A DNA stretch of 64,000 nucleotides from Paenibacillus_F chitinolyticus_A (GCF_045038035.1 NZ_CP173427.1:2356001-2420000), one strand, 5' to 3'; shown: positions 8,001 through 16,510, counted from the first letter of the stretch. The notes: generated from the sequence alone by a model not told the origin. Translations and numbers: made by a program.

Positions 8001-9100
8001 CCGTTTCGGGGCGGTGAGACCTGTCTTCTGAAGAGCAGGATCAAGCTGAGCAGGAGCGGATACGCAAAAGCCATGTAAATGCTTACTTGCCCGGCTATCG
8101 CATTCATCTGCCTAATTTCAAGTCTGCTGCTTAGGAGCGTACAAATTACAAACAAAACGACGACGACGAGGTAAACGGACGCTTTTTCCTTCAGCGGACT
8201 TATTTTCGGAATCCCGCGGGAGGCCGACCATACATACAGCATCACGTTCGGCAGAATCCCGATGAGATAGAGCGAAACCGTAATGTATTCGACGCGCTCG
8301 ATAAAGGGAAATTCCACGATTTTCAGCAGGGTCAGAGTCGGCCAAATGGTGTGGATAAGCTGTCCTCCGCTGAAATAGACAAGTGCCGTAAGCACAAAAA
8401 TGAGGTAGGTGAGCGTAGTAAACATAAGAGCGAAATGCGTATATTTCTGCGCTTTATTTTTATCTCGTACAAAAGGAAAAACAAACATCAGCAGTTCAAA
8501 ACCGACAACCGAGAAGGACATTTCTTCCGTTCCTTTCAGAAAATCCCCGGGAGAGTGATTCATAACGGGAAGCAGAAATCCCCAATCCGCGTATTGGAGG
8601 GGATAGTAGAACAGCAGAATTTCGGAAGTTACGATCAGAACGCTTACTAATCCGATTCCGGTTATTACTTTGATGCCGCCGAGCACCCCGTACAAGGTCA
8701 GGGCAAGAACCATAAGGGCGAGGAACCAGGGGGACAGGTCGGGGAAAATCCACGTCTGGACTATTTCCGCATAATTGCGGAGAATCGTCAGAGCGATGAG
8801 CATCAGGTAAGTCACATAAAGAAAGGTCATTACGCCGCCCAGCCATTTGCCGAAGGCATCTTTATGAATGCCGTAGAGATCCTTGTCCGGATATTTTTTC
8901 AGAAATGAGAACATGGCGACGACGACAAGATGGCAGAGCAGTCCGGCGAACAGAACGGGAATCCACGAATCCTGCCCCACCATCTTGTAAATTTTCCGTT
9001 GGAAGCTGGCCCCTCCCACACCTACCTGCGCAGTCGTAATGATAAAGAAAAGCAGATGGGCTCGCAGCGATTGGTGGGGAGATTCCGGATAGCTGTTCAT
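7985..9100 (-). CDS. gerB: GerB-family germination permease subunit
   Basis: Polytopic membrane protein of about 371 residues with around ten predicted hydrophobic helices, belonging to the APC-like GerAB/endospore permease family (for example AHLLFFIITTAQVGVGGASF and LYGIHKDAFGKWLGG). GerAB subunits bind the nutrient germinant in the B. subtilis GerA receptor. The frame allows a GTG directly abutting the gerA stop (9109). An AGGTGA site spanning that junction lies 5 nt before ATG 9100, so I place the start at 9100. Germinant specificity cannot be read from sequence. Confidence 0.93.
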   Translation of the reverse strand: MNSYPESPHQSLRAHLLFFIITTAQVGVGGASFQRKIYKMVGQDSWIPVLFAGLLCHLVVVAMFSFLKKYPDKDLYGIHKDAFGKWLGGVMTFLYVTYLMLIALTILRNYAEIVQTWIFPDLSPWFLALMVLALTLYGVLGGIKVITGIGLVSVLIVTSEILLFYYPLQYADWGFLLPVMNHSPGDFLKGTEEMSFSVVGFELLMFVFPFVRDKNKAQKYTHFALMFTTLTYLIFVLTALVYFSGGQLIHTIWPTLTLLKIVEFPFIERVEYITVSLYLIGILPNVMLYVWSASRGIPKISPLKEKASVYLVVVVLFVICTLLSSRLEIRQMNAIAGQVSIYMAFAYPLLLSLILLFRRQVSPPRNGCGSG

Positions 9101-9109
9101 GTCAGTCAC

Positions 9110-10612
9110 CTAGTTTTCTTCTTGGAATTGTTCGAACAAATCTATATTTTGCCGGTTATCCGGAGTCTCGGCGGCGTCCCCTTTCTTTTTCCGGGCTTGA
9201 AAAGAGAAGCTTTTGACGATATTGTCCATAAATTTGCCGTAAGGCCGTCTGATAAACAATTCGGTAAATTCGGACATGTCAAACGGATAAAAAGGCTTCA
9301 AGTACGGTGTGCCGAGCGATGTGAGCCTAAAAAGATGGATGAGCAAAAAAGCAATGCCGATGACAATTCCGACTCCGCCCCAGAATCCGGCGATCAGGAT
9401 CATGGGGAAGCGGAGAATCCGGATGGCCGATCCCATCATAAATCCCGGGGAGGTGAAGGAGGCCAGCGCGCCGAGCGCGACAATCATGATGAGCAGGTTG
9501 CTGGTGAAGCCGGCCTGTACGGCGGCTTGCCCGATAACGATACCGCCCACGATGCCCATCGTCTGTCCGACTTTGGTCGGCAGTCTCGCGCCCGCTTCCC
9601 GCAGAAGCTCAATGATGAATTCAAGCAGCAGGGCCTCGAATAAAGGCGGGAAAGGAACCTTCGCCCTGGAGCTGGAAAGAGGGTCGAGCAGGGCTGACGG
9701 GATCATTTCGTAATGAAACGTGAGCGCGGCCACATAAAGGGGAGTCAGCAGCATGGAGAAGAAGACGGCCAGCATCCTCAATATGAACACGAAAGCGGAC
9801 ATCTGCCAGTGTACGTAGCGGTCTTCTTCGGCTTTGAAAAAGTCGATGAACGTGGAAGGACCGATCATGACACGGGAGCTGCCTCCGACGAGTACGATCA
9901 CTTTGCCTTCGAGCAGCGAACCGACGGTCCGGTCGGGTCTTTCCGTCAAGAAATACATGGGAAAAATGCTGTCGGGATTGTCTTCGAGCAGCTTGGAGAT
10001 CATACCGCTGTCCAGAATGCCGTCCGTCTTGAGATTGGACAGGCGTTTGCGGACCATTGCGGCATACGCGTTATTGTTGAGTCCTTCCATGTAGCACATG
10101 ATCGTTCGGGTTTTGGTCTGACTTCCGATAATGAACGATTCGGTTTTGAGCAGCGGATCGTTCAGTATGCTGCGGATCAGGGCCATATTCTGATCGAGCG
10201 ATTCCGCGAAGCTGACCTGTGGCCCGAAAATCTGGCTTTCGTTCTCGGCCGCAGTCAGATTCCTTCCGGGAATCTGGTCGGCCTGAAGGATAACCCCGCT
10301 TTCATAAAACGACGGATGAACGTAAATCCAGCCTGCGAGCAGCAGGAAAGGGATTTCGCCCCATTCTTCGATTTTTTTGCCCCCGCCCACGGGCAGGTAC
10401 GAAAGAAGCTCATCCGGACCGAGACCCCCGCCGAGCTCCAGCAGCGGATGAAGAATGTCGCGGTGCAGAATATCTTTGTTAATCAGCTGGTCGAGATAAA
10501 ACAGCTCGTAAGACTCTCCGGGTATCCCGATGATTTTGCTTTGGATCTGATTCGTACCCTGGGAACAGTACGCTTTGAAATCATCATAGCTGCGGATGGT
10601 AAAATCAGGCAT
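9110..10612 (-). CDS. gerA: GerA-family spore germination protein
   Basis: The 500-residue A subunit of a germinant receptor. The soluble N-terminal half (about 1-270) contains the family signatures SFAESLDQNMALIRSIL and GKVIVLVGGSS. The C-terminal half has several membrane helices with SSSRAKVPFPPLFEALLLE and PTKVGQTMGIVGGIVIGQ. It forms ion-conducting receptor oligomers in the spore inner membrane with GerB and GerC. ATG start with an AGGGAGG site at slightly long spacing. First gene of the minus-strand operon; the upstream region has a sigma-G-like promoter. Confidence 0.95.
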   Translation of the reverse strand: MPDFTIRSYDDFKAYCSQGTNQIQSKIIGIPGESYELFYLDQLINKDILHRDILHPLLELGGGLGPDELLSYLPVGGGKKIEEWGEIPFLLLAGWIYVHPSFYESGVILQADQIPGRNLTAAENESQIFGPQVSFAESLDQNMALIRSILNDPLLKTESFIIGSQTKTRTIMCYMEGLNNNAYAAMVRKRLSNLKTDGILDSGMISKLLEDNPDSIFPMYFLTERPDRTVGSLLEGKVIVLVGGSSRVMIGPSTFIDFFKAEEDRYVHWQMSAFVFILRMLAVFFSMLLTPLYVAALTFHYEMIPSALLDPLSSSRAKVPFPPLFEALLLEFIIELLREAGARLPTKVGQTMGIVGGIVIGQAAVQAGFTSNLLIMIVALGALASFTSPGFMMGSAIRILRFPMILIAGFWGGVGIVIGIAFLLIHLFRLTSLGTPYLKPFYPFDMSEFTELFIRRPYGKFMDNIVKSFSFQARKKKGDAAETPDNRQNIDLFEQFQEEN

Positions 10613-10649
10613 TAGGCCGACACGTCCTCCCTTGCGGGCTTGGTCCGCT

Positions 10650-10677
10650 TAGTATGACCGGAATCGGCTCTCTTTAC
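10650..10677 (-). promoter_or_regulatory. Putative sigma-G promoter of ger operon
   Basis: On the minus strand a -10 CATACTA (10656-10650) matches the sigma-G consensus CATNNTA. A -35-like GTAAA (10677-10673) lies 16 nt upstream and matches four of five positions of GHATR. Forespore expression is what known ger operons show. Short motif match only. Confidence 0.45.
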
Positions 10678-10800
10678 TTACATTTCCCGGGAAGAAAGGA
10701 AAATAGGCAGGCGGAAATCGTTGTTGCGGGACGATAACCCTCCGGCATGTGATATATGGTTAAAAGCGGAAGACTAGACTTCGACGACGGAGGGGAAATT

Positions 10801-10863
10801 CATGGAGCCGAAACCGGCAAAAAGCTGCTGCGGGGGGAGCCGCGGGCAACGTGTGGAGTGGTG
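10801..10863 (+). CDS. Possible 20-aa Cys-rich peptide
   Basis: ATG 10801 follows a good GGAGGGG site (6-nt spacing) and encodes 20 residues, MEPKPAKSCC then GGSRGQRVEW, before TGA. The CC-GG motif recalls short metal- or redox-active peptides, but length and lack of homology knowledge make this speculative. The remaining 10678-11010 interval (about 330 bp between divergent ger and yqkK) shows no other gene; longer frames here are unconvincing. Confidence 0.3.
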
Positions 10864-10996
10864 ATCGGACTGGTTCGGTGCGGCCTTATTACGCATGCGG
10901 CCCCGCCGACAACCCGCAGGGGCCCATGCTTGACGCCGGGCCTTATTGTGTCCGTAAGCAGGACCGGAAAGGCTGGAATACAGCCTGCGAACCTGC

Positions 10997-11002
10997 TATA
11001 AT
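10997..11002 (+). promoter_or_regulatory. -10 box (TATAAT) of yqkK-like gene
   Basis: A perfect TATAAT sits 22 bp before the start codon. No convincing -35 is visible at 16-18 nt upstream. Confidence 0.4.
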
Positions 11003-11024
11003 GTGGGAACCGAGGTGATGAGTG

Positions 11025-11285
11025 ATGGGGAAAAAGAACAGACCCGCCCCTGGGCCGCGTGCCGCCGATTCGGATAAGCCCGCAACGCTTAAGGACCTGC
11101 TTAACCCGCAGGTTATCGAGAAGTTGAAGGCTCAATCCGATCAGATGAAGGCGGACGAAGCGAAGCGCCGCGAGGAAGAGCAGCGGAAAGCGGCGGAGGC
11201 CCGCAAGGCCGAGCAGAAACGGCTGGACAACAATTTCGAACATTTGCTGGCCAACAGCGAGATGGATTGGCGCAAATACAAATAA
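11025..11285 (+). CDS. YqkK-like small protein (DUF3886)
   Basis: An 86-residue highly charged protein. The N-terminus is basic and Pro-rich; NPQVIEKLKAQSDQMKADE starts a long Lys/Glu/Arg helix, probably coiled coil, with an aromatic end MDWRKYK. This pattern matches the DUF3886/YqkK family of Bacillales, whose function is unknown. I choose ATG 11025 over the adjacent GTG 11022 because GAGGTGAT ends 5 nt upstream. Stands alone on its strand. Confidence 0.75.
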   Translation: MGKKNRPAPGPRAADSDKPATLKDLLNPQVIEKLKAQSDQMKADEAKRREEEQRKAAEARKAEQKRLDNNFEHLLANSEMDWRKYK

Positions 11286-11398
11286 GCAAGCACACAGGCA
11301 GTCTGCTCCGGCAGGCTGTTTTGGATTTTACGGGCCGATCGCTCCCGCTCATTCGGGAAGGAGCGCAGTTGCCCGTCAAGCGGATTTCATCATATAAT

Positions 11399-11410
11399 TA
11401 TGTAAGCATA
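11399..11410 (+). promoter_or_regulatory. Possible ArsR operator
   Basis: An imperfect dyad TATGtaagCATA lies just downstream of a TATAAT-like -10 (near 11393), with a TTGCCC -35-like hexamer 18 nt further upstream. The position over the transcription start would suit autorepression by the following ArsR protein. Motif-level support only. Confidence 0.35.
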
Positions 11411-11435
11411 TACAAATGCGGAAGGAGCTTAAAAG

Positions 11436-11765
11436 ATGGAACAACTCCAAAGCTTGGCCGATACGTTTAAGCTCATGGGAGACAAAACCCGGCTGACGAT
11501 TCTTGCCCTTCTGCGGGAACGGGAGCTCTGCGTCTGCGATCTGGTGGACGTGACGGGAATGTCCCAGCCGAGCATTTCCCAGCACCTTCGGAAGATGAAG
11601 GATGCGGGACTGGTGAGCGAGACGAGAAAGGGACAGTGGATCTACTATTCGCTGGCGGCTGATCAGAAGGACCGGACTCTGGAGCTGCTCCGTCAAGTTC
11701 CTTCGATGAGACACAAAATCGCTGAAATAGAAGAGAAAACGGACGGAAACGGACGCTGCTGCTGA
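11436..11765 (+). CDS. ArsR/SmtB-family metalloregulator
   Basis: A 109-residue winged-helix repressor. It contains the ELCVCDL motif (Cys32, Cys34) on the recognition-helix side, the As(III)/Cd(II)-binding signature of ArsR-type sensors, followed by SQPSISQHLRKMKDAGLV and a beta-wing GQWIYYSL. It ends in RCC, which may add ligands. ArsR proteins release DNA when thiolate sites bind metal. No arsenic efflux or reductase gene follows; the gene is closed by a terminator, so its target operon is elsewhere or it acts only on itself. ATG start with GGAAGGAG. Confidence 0.92.
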   Translation: MEQLQSLADTFKLMGDKTRLTILALLRERELCVCDLVDVTGMSQPSISQHLRKMKDAGLVSETRKGQWIYYSLAADQKDRTLELLRQVPSMRHKIAEIEEKTDGNGRCC

Positions 11766-11839
11766 GCCCCGTCAAAAGTCCTGCCTTCCCAAGTAACGGC
11801 GGGGGAACGATCCGCTACGCTTCATCCCGTAATGGCACG

Positions 11840-11866
11840 GCCCGGAATAAATTCCGGGCTTTTTTT
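11840..11866 (+). terminator. Terminator after arsR-like gene
   Basis: A stem GCCCGGAA/TTCCGGGC with an AT-rich loop (11840-11859) followed by seven T residues. Confidence 0.8.
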
Positions 11867-11870
11867 ACTG

Positions 11871-11902
11871 TTGACACTGACATCCATGTGAGGGTTTATA
11901 AT
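11871..11902 (+). promoter_or_regulatory. MerR-type promoter with 20-bp spacer and internal dyad
   Basis: TTGACA (11871-11876) and TATAAT (11897-11902) are both perfect, but the spacer is 20 bp instead of 17. Inside it lies an inverted repeat CTGACAT-CC-ATGTGAG (one mismatch in seven). Overlong spacers with a central dyad are the hallmark of promoters that MerR-family activators untwist. The next gene encodes a MerR protein, so autoregulation is likely. Confidence 0.75.
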
Positions 11903-11942
11903 AGCCTCAGGAACGAATAAAGGCAGAAAGGAGTTTGCCGGA

Positions 11943-12314
11943 ATGAAAATCGGAGAACTTTCCGCCCGTACCGGAGTCAGTATCCGCTCCCTCCGCTATT
12001 ATGAGGAACAGGGGCTGCTTTCGCCGGTCCGCGGGGACAACGGATACCGGGAATATGCTTCATTCGCCGTAGAACAGGTGCGGACGATCCAGCTGTACCT
12101 CGGGCTCGGCCTCAATACCGAGCAAATTTCCGGATTTCTTCACTGCGTGCTGATGAACAATGAAGCCTTCTGTTCCGAAGTGCTTCCGGTTTATAAGCAA
12201 AAGCTTTCGGAAATCGAAGAGCAGATCGGGGTGCTGCAGAGCATCAAATCGAATCTGGAAGAAAGAATCCATTATATTTTAAACAATGAAACCAAGGAGG
12301 AGAAATTTCAATGA
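11943..12314 (+). CDS. MerR-family transcriptional regulator
   Basis: A 123-residue MerR protein: winged helix at the N-terminus with MKIGELSARTGVSIRSLRYY and GYREY, then a dimerisation helix. The C-terminal part has two Cys (LHCVLMNNEAFCSEV) that could act as a redox or metal switch, although no classical metal-binding loop is seen. It is preceded by a promoter with MerR geometry and overlaps a thioredoxin gene by 4 bp. Control of thioredoxin in response to thiol stress is a reasonable inference; the inducer is unknown. Confidence 0.92.
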   Translation: MKIGELSARTGVSIRSLRYYEEQGLLSPVRGDNGYREYASFAVEQVRTIQLYLGLGLNTEQISGFLHCVLMNNEAFCSEVLPVYKQKLSEIEEQIGVLQSIKSNLEERIHYILNNETKEEKFQ

Positions 12315-12631
12315 GCCTGACAACCGTCAACGATGCAACGTACATGGACCATATTTCCGACGGAGGCGTGACCGTTATCGATTTTACCGCTGTGTGGTGC
12401 CCGCCTTGCAAAACGCTTCTTCCTATTCTGGAAGAACTGAGTAACGAGTATGCCGGCAAAGTGAATATGCTGAAAGTCGATTGCGACGACTCGCCGGAAG
12501 CGGCTTCGGCTTTCGGCGTCATGTCGATGCCTACCGTGCTTGTCCTGCACCGGGGCGAGCCGGTGGAGAAGCTTGTCGGCCTGCGGCCCAAATCCGTCTA
12601 CCAATCGGTTTTATCCCGTTATATCGGCTGA
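12311..12631 (+). CDS. Thioredoxin (WCPPC active site)
   Basis: A 106-residue single-domain thioredoxin with strand VTVIDFTAVWCPPC, the cis-Pro SMPTVLVLHRGEPV and the usual length. The active site is WCPPC (Cys30, Cys33) instead of WCGPC; a Pro in the first variable position changes redox potential in other thioredoxins. It reduces protein disulfides in the cytoplasm. The ATGA overlap couples it to the MerR gene, so this is probably a stress-induced accessory thioredoxin and not the housekeeping trxA. Confidence 0.93.
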   Translation: MSLTTVNDATYMDHISDGGVTVIDFTAVWCPPCKTLLPILEELSNEYAGKVNMLKVDCDDSPEAASAFGVMSMPTVLVLHRGEPVEKLVGLRPKSVYQSVLSRYIG

Positions 12632-12738
12632 GGCCCCTGCTTCGCCGGTCCGGAGAATGAAAACGAAAGATTTCGTTCAACTTATACAGAATCGGGGTAA
12701 AAGAAGAGAGAGCCTCATTACGAGAAGGAGGGTTACCC

Positions 12739-13077
12739 ATGGCTAACGAGCTCCAGCCCGTCACGGACTGGTTACATTCCAACACGAACAAGGCAATCCG
12801 GATCGCCAAAGAAGAACAGGAAGACATCGACCGGGTCGATCTTCAATTGAGCCAGTTTGAATACCGGGAGTATCAGCCCGATGCTCCGGACGACTATACG
12901 AACGGCAGCGCTTTGCTTCTTTACGGGGAAGGAACGGTCCTTAATAACGGCAGCGAAGAAGCTCTTCCTCAAGAAACCTTTGTTATCCCGCTCGAAGGCC
13001 TCTCCGTGGCGGATTTAAGCGAAGACAGCGTTGTGCTGAAAACGGAACGCGCCATTTATTCGCTGACTCTCCGGTAA
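12739..13077 (+). CDS. Conserved hypothetical protein, 112 aa
   Basis: Small acidic cytoplasmic protein with an ATG after AGAAGGAGGGTTACCC. It has an amphipathic N-terminal helix (WLHSNTNKAIRIAKEEQED), then a beta-rich segment with DYTNGSALLLYGEGTVLNN and FVIPLEGLSVADL. No signal peptide and no motif I recognise. It stands 107 bp after thioredoxin and ends in a strong terminator. Gene call good, function unknown. Confidence 0.7.
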   Translation: MANELQPVTDWLHSNTNKAIRIAKEEQEDIDRVDLQLSQFEYREYQPDAPDDYTNGSALLLYGEGTVLNNGSEEALPQETFVIPLEGLSVADLSEDSVVLKTERAIYSLTLR

Positions 13078-13108
13078 GCAGCCGCATGCCAAGTGCATGC
13101 GGACGATC

Positions 13109-13138
13109 GCAGTCCCTTTTCGGGGGCTGCTTTTTTTT
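13109..13138 (+). terminator. Terminator
   Basis: Stem GCAGTCCC/GGGGCTGC with one wobble pair (13109-13116 with 13123-13130) followed by eight T residues. A second smaller hairpin CCGCATGC/GCATGCGG lies just upstream. Confidence 0.85.
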
Positions 13139-13250
13139 GCCCGTGGCCTTATGGACCGAATAAAGATGTATAAAAAGGCGCCGCGCCGCGTCTATTAAAA
13201 GAAGAACATTTTTAAGCATTTCAAAAGGGCAGGGAATATTTCCGATCAAT

Positions 13251-13278
13251 TTGTAAACGATTTCTTTTAGGATATTAT
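13251..13278 (+). promoter_or_regulatory. Putative promoter of ABC importer operon
   Basis: TTGTAA (13251-13256), a 16-bp spacer and TATTAT (13273-13278) lie 25 bp before the start of the solute-binding protein. The region is AT-rich compared with its surroundings. No operator dyad was identified. Confidence 0.4.
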
Positions 13279-13302
13279 CCAATTATATTCCGGGGAGGGT
13301 TT

Positions 13303-14601
13303 TTGTTGAAAAGATCTATAAGATGGCTTCCATTGGTTGTCGCCGTTCTGCTGCTGTTCACGGCAGCCTGCTCGAAATCCGGAAGAGATCCGGGTACGTC
13401 CGCATCGCCTGGCGCTTCCGCAGAGCAGTCAAGTAAGGGAGATAAGAAGGAAATTACGTTCTGGACGATCTCCTTAAGCCCGACATTCGACGGTTACTTG
13501 AATGGTGTCATCCAAGATTTTGAAAGCAAAAACCCCGGCGTTACGGTGAAGTGGCAGGACATTCCTTTTGAGGCCATAGAACAGAAAACGCTTACATCCG
13601 CAGCATCCGGCTCCTTGGCCGATGTGCTGAACCTGAACACGGATTATTTGAAAAAGCTGGCCGCTCTCGGCGCGGTCGCCAATATGGATGAACTCGCCGC
13701 GGACGTGAAAAAGGAGTACTTCGAAGGTGTATGGTCGGCCGGCGAGTTTCAGGGAGTCTCGTACGCTCTGCCCTGGTATTTGTCGAACAGCGTCCAGCTT
13801 TACAACAAGGAACTTCTTAAAAAAGCGGGCTTCGACGCTCCGCCGAAAACGGAAGAAGAATCGTGGGAAATGTCCAAGGCGATCAAAGAAAAAACGGGCG
13901 CCTACGGGAACACCCTGAAAGACATCCACTTATACCTGCCTCAGAACGGGATCAAGCTCGTCAGCGACGATTACAAGAAAGCGGCTTTTAACAACGAAAA
14001 GACGCTTGAAATTTTCAAGAAATTCAAGGAGCGCTATAAAGCGGGGCTTATCCCCGATGAAATTTTGCTGAACCAGGCAAAGCCGCAGGAGTGGTACGCC
14101 CAGGAGAAAATCGCGTTCTGGGGAACGGGCCCGCAGCTGTTCCGGCAGGTGAAGGATTTGTCGCCTCAAGTGTACGCCAAATCGGATTCGTCCGGCGCTC
14201 TGATCGGCTCCAGCGGCAAGGTTAACGTGGCTATCATGAACATCGCCGTTTCCGCCAAAAGCAAACATAAAAAAGAAGCGGCGGATTTCGCCAAGTTCCT
14301 GACCAACGGCGAGAACCAGTTGAAGTTCGCCCAAATCGTCGCCATTCTGCCCTCCGTTAAGAAAGCGGCGGAAGATCCGTTCTTCACGAAGGGGAAAGAT
14401 TCAGCGGATCCCGCCGAGAAAGGCTTGTATTACGCGGCCAAACAGCTGGAAATTTCGGAAAACATGTTCCCGCCGGTCGAGAATATTTCGAAAATCAACA
14501 AAGCCATCAACGACGAGTTCCAGAAAGTGCTGCTGGAGGACAAAGATCCGGCCCAAGCGCTGCAGGACGCGGAAGCGGCCGTCAACAAGCTGCTTAAATA
14601 G
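13303..14601 (+). CDS. ABC transporter sugar-binding lipoprotein
   Basis: A 432-residue extracellular solute-binding protein of family 1. Lipoprotein signal with TAAC (Cys23), a Ser/Gly-rich linker, then EITFWTISLSPTFDGYLNGV, NPGVTVKW and the late AAKSKHKKEAADFAKFLT-like signature common to carbohydrate binders such as YtcQ/UgpB-type proteins. It captures a sugar or glycerol-phosphate-type ligand for the two permeases downstream. TTG start with a GGGGAGGG site. The substrate cannot be assigned. Confidence 0.92.
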   Translation: MLKRSIRWLPLVVAVLLLFTAACSKSGRDPGTSASPGASAEQSSKGDKKEITFWTISLSPTFDGYLNGVIQDFESKNPGVTVKWQDIPFEAIEQKTLTSAASGSLADVLNLNTDYLKKLAALGAVANMDELAADVKKEYFEGVWSAGEFQGVSYALPWYLSNSVQLYNKELLKKAGFDAPPKTEEESWEMSKAIKEKTGAYGNTLKDIHLYLPQNGIKLVSDDYKKAAFNNEKTLEIFKKFKERYKAGLIPDEILLNQAKPQEWYAQEKIAFWGTGPQLFRQVKDLSPQVYAKSDSSGALIGSSGKVNVAIMNIAVSAKSKHKKEAADFAKFLTNGENQLKFAQIVAILPSVKKAAEDPFFTKGKDSADPAEKGLYYAAKQLEISENMFPPVENISKINKAINDEFQKVLLEDKDPAQALQDAEAAVNKLLK

Positions 14602-14710
14602 GTGAACATCCCGCCACCGGACATCACGGTTTTTTACGGAAGAAGACAAGATCCCGCCACCGGGTTATACACGGGTCAGCCCGGCTGGCGGACTAGGAGG
14701 TCTCTTCAAG

Positions 14711-15559
14711 ATGTACAAGACGATTCACGCCTGGGCTTTCCTGGCGCCGGCCGGGATTCTGCTGCTCCTGTTCAGCATTTTTCCTTCCGCGGCGGCTCTT
14801 TATCTCAGCTTTACGTCCTATAACGTATTCGAACCGATGGAATGGGTGGGACTGGCCAACTACCAGACCTTGATGCAGGATGCGGAATTTTGGCGGGCGA
14901 TGTTCAATACGTTCTATTATTGGATTCTCGTTACGCCCGCGCTGGTTATTCTTCCCGTTTTTCTTGCCATCCTGGTTAATCAGGGCTTGACCGGGGTGAA
15001 AGTTTTCCGCCTGATTTACTATTTTCCCGCGCTTGTATCGGTTGTCGTCACGGCCTTCTTGTGGGGCTGGATGTTTCAGAGCGAAGGCATTTTCAATTAT
15101 ATGCTGAGCCTGTTCGGAGCGGAGCCGGTGAAGTGGCTGACGAGTAAATATTTCGTGATGCCGAGTCTCGCGATCGTCACCGTCTGGCAGGGTCTCGGCT
15201 ATTACATGCTGTTTTATTTGGCCGGACTGCAGGCCGTGCCGGAAGATTTGTACGAAGCGGCGGAGCTGGACGGCGCCGGGTTCTGGAGCAAGCATGTCCG
15301 CATCACGTTTCCGATGCTGAAGCCGGTTATTTTCTTCGTTTCGGTCGTCTCCACCATGGGCGCCTTCAAAGAGTTTACGCTCATGCTGACCATGACCGAG
15401 GGAGGCCCGATCGGGGCTTCGACGACCGTTGTGTACAGGGTATTCGACGAAGCTTTCAAGCAGCTCAATATGGGCTACGCCAGCGCCATCTCGTTTGTGC
15501 TGTTTATCGTCATTCTGCTGTTAACGCTCGTAAACAAGCGTTCGATGGAAGGAGAGTGA
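14711..15559 (+). CDS. ABC sugar permease, MalF/UgpA type
   Basis: A 282-residue inner-membrane permease with about six helices. The cytoplasmic EAA loop reads EAAELDGAGFWSKHVRITFP, the site that docks the ATPase. N-terminal HAWAFLAPAGILLLLFSIFP and SFTSYNVFEPMEWVGLANY are typical of the MalF/UgpA branch. It is 110 bp after the binding protein and 7 bp before the second permease. Confidence 0.94.
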   Translation: MYKTIHAWAFLAPAGILLLLFSIFPSAAALYLSFTSYNVFEPMEWVGLANYQTLMQDAEFWRAMFNTFYYWILVTPALVILPVFLAILVNQGLTGVKVFRLIYYFPALVSVVVTAFLWGWMFQSEGIFNYMLSLFGAEPVKWLTSKYFVMPSLAIVTVWQGLGYYMLFYLAGLQAVPEDLYEAAELDGAGFWSKHVRITFPMLKPVIFFVSVVSTMGAFKEFTLMLTMTEGGPIGASTTVVYRVFDEAFKQLNMGYASAISFVLFIVILLLTLVNKRSMEGE

Positions 15560-15566
15560 GGGAGCG

Positions 15567-16448
15567 ATGCGGTTAGAACCGGCAGCAGTGCCGTCCGGCC
15601 CGGACCGGCGGATAAGGCGGAAGAGACGTCCGGGATTCCGGCGTCTTATTTCTTACGTGTGCCTGACTCTGATTGCGGTCGTCATGATTCTTCCTTTCTT
15701 GTGGACACTGTCCACTTCTTTAAAAGGGCAGAATGAGACCATCTACTCGATGCCGCCCCGCTTTATACCCGAGCTGTTTACGCTGGAAAACTACGCGACG
15801 GTGTGGAATTTCCTGCCGCTGCCTTTGTACGTATGGAACAGCACCGTACTCGCTTTCTTCGGAGTGCTGCTTCCGGCCGTATTTTGCTCCATGGCGGCTT
15901 TTCCTTTGGCAAGGATGACTTTCAGAGGGAAGGGAGCCGTCTTCCTGATCATTATCGCGACGATGATGATTCCGGGCGAGGTGACCATGATTCCCGTCTA
16001 TCTGATTCTGAACAAGCTGCATCTTCTCGGTTCGTATACAGGCGTCATCCTGCCCGCCGCCGTCTCGGCCTTCGGCATTTTTCTGATGAGACAGGGGTTT
16101 CTCGGCATCCCCAAAGAAATCGAGGAATCGGCCGTGATCGACGGTGCGGGTGTGATCCGGATCTTCCTGCTGATCATGATGCCGATGGTCAGGCCGATGT
16201 TGGCCACGCTTGCCATTCTAAGCTTTATCGCCTCGTGGAACAATTTTTTGTGGCCGTATCTCGTCATTGAGGACGACCGCCTTTATCCGCTCACGCTCGG
16301 TCTTTACAAGCTCAAAGGCACGTTCGTCACGAATACCAGGCTGATCGCGGCGGGCTCGGTCATTGCCCTGCTGCCCATTCTGGCCGTATTTATCAGCTTC
16401 CAGAGCTATTTTATAAAAGGCGTCCAATCGGGCGCGGTAAAAGGGTAA
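15567..16448 (+). CDS. ABC sugar permease, MalG/UgpE type
   Basis: A 293-residue permease with a basic N-terminal tail, about six helices and EAA motif EESAVIDGAGVIRIFLLIMMP. The SLKGQNETIYSMPPRFIPE segment is typical of MalG-like partners. It completes the heterodimeric channel with the MalF-like protein. No nucleotide-binding subunit follows, so a shared MsmX/UgpC-type ATPase encoded elsewhere probably energises it. Confidence 0.94.
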   Translation: MRLEPAAVPSGPDRRIRRKRRPGFRRLISYVCLTLIAVVMILPFLWTLSTSLKGQNETIYSMPPRFIPELFTLENYATVWNFLPLPLYVWNSTVLAFFGVLLPAVFCSMAAFPLARMTFRGKGAVFLIIIATMMIPGEVTMIPVYLILNKLHLLGSYTGVILPAAVSAFGIFLMRQGFLGIPKEIEESAVIDGAGVIRIFLLIMMPMVRPMLATLAILSFIASWNNFLWPYLVIEDDRLYPLTLGLYKLKGTFVTNTRLIAAGSVIALLPILAVFISFQSYFIKGVQSGAVKG

Positions 16449-16471
16449 GCGCTTTAATGGACGGAATGTGG

Positions 16472-16510
16472 AGCCGACACTCAGGCCGGGCGGCTTTTCC
16501 CTTTTTTTCA
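16472..16510 (+). terminator. Weak terminator after permease operon
   Basis: A short stem AGCCG/CGGCT across a 15-nt loop followed by TTTTCCCTTTTTTT. Stem strength is modest, so confidence is limited. Confidence 0.4.

Noticed and set aside
10756..11001. 81-residue frame between ger operon and yqkK-like gene
   Set aside because: No ribosome binding site and no coding-like pattern; it ends at the TATAAT of the next gene.
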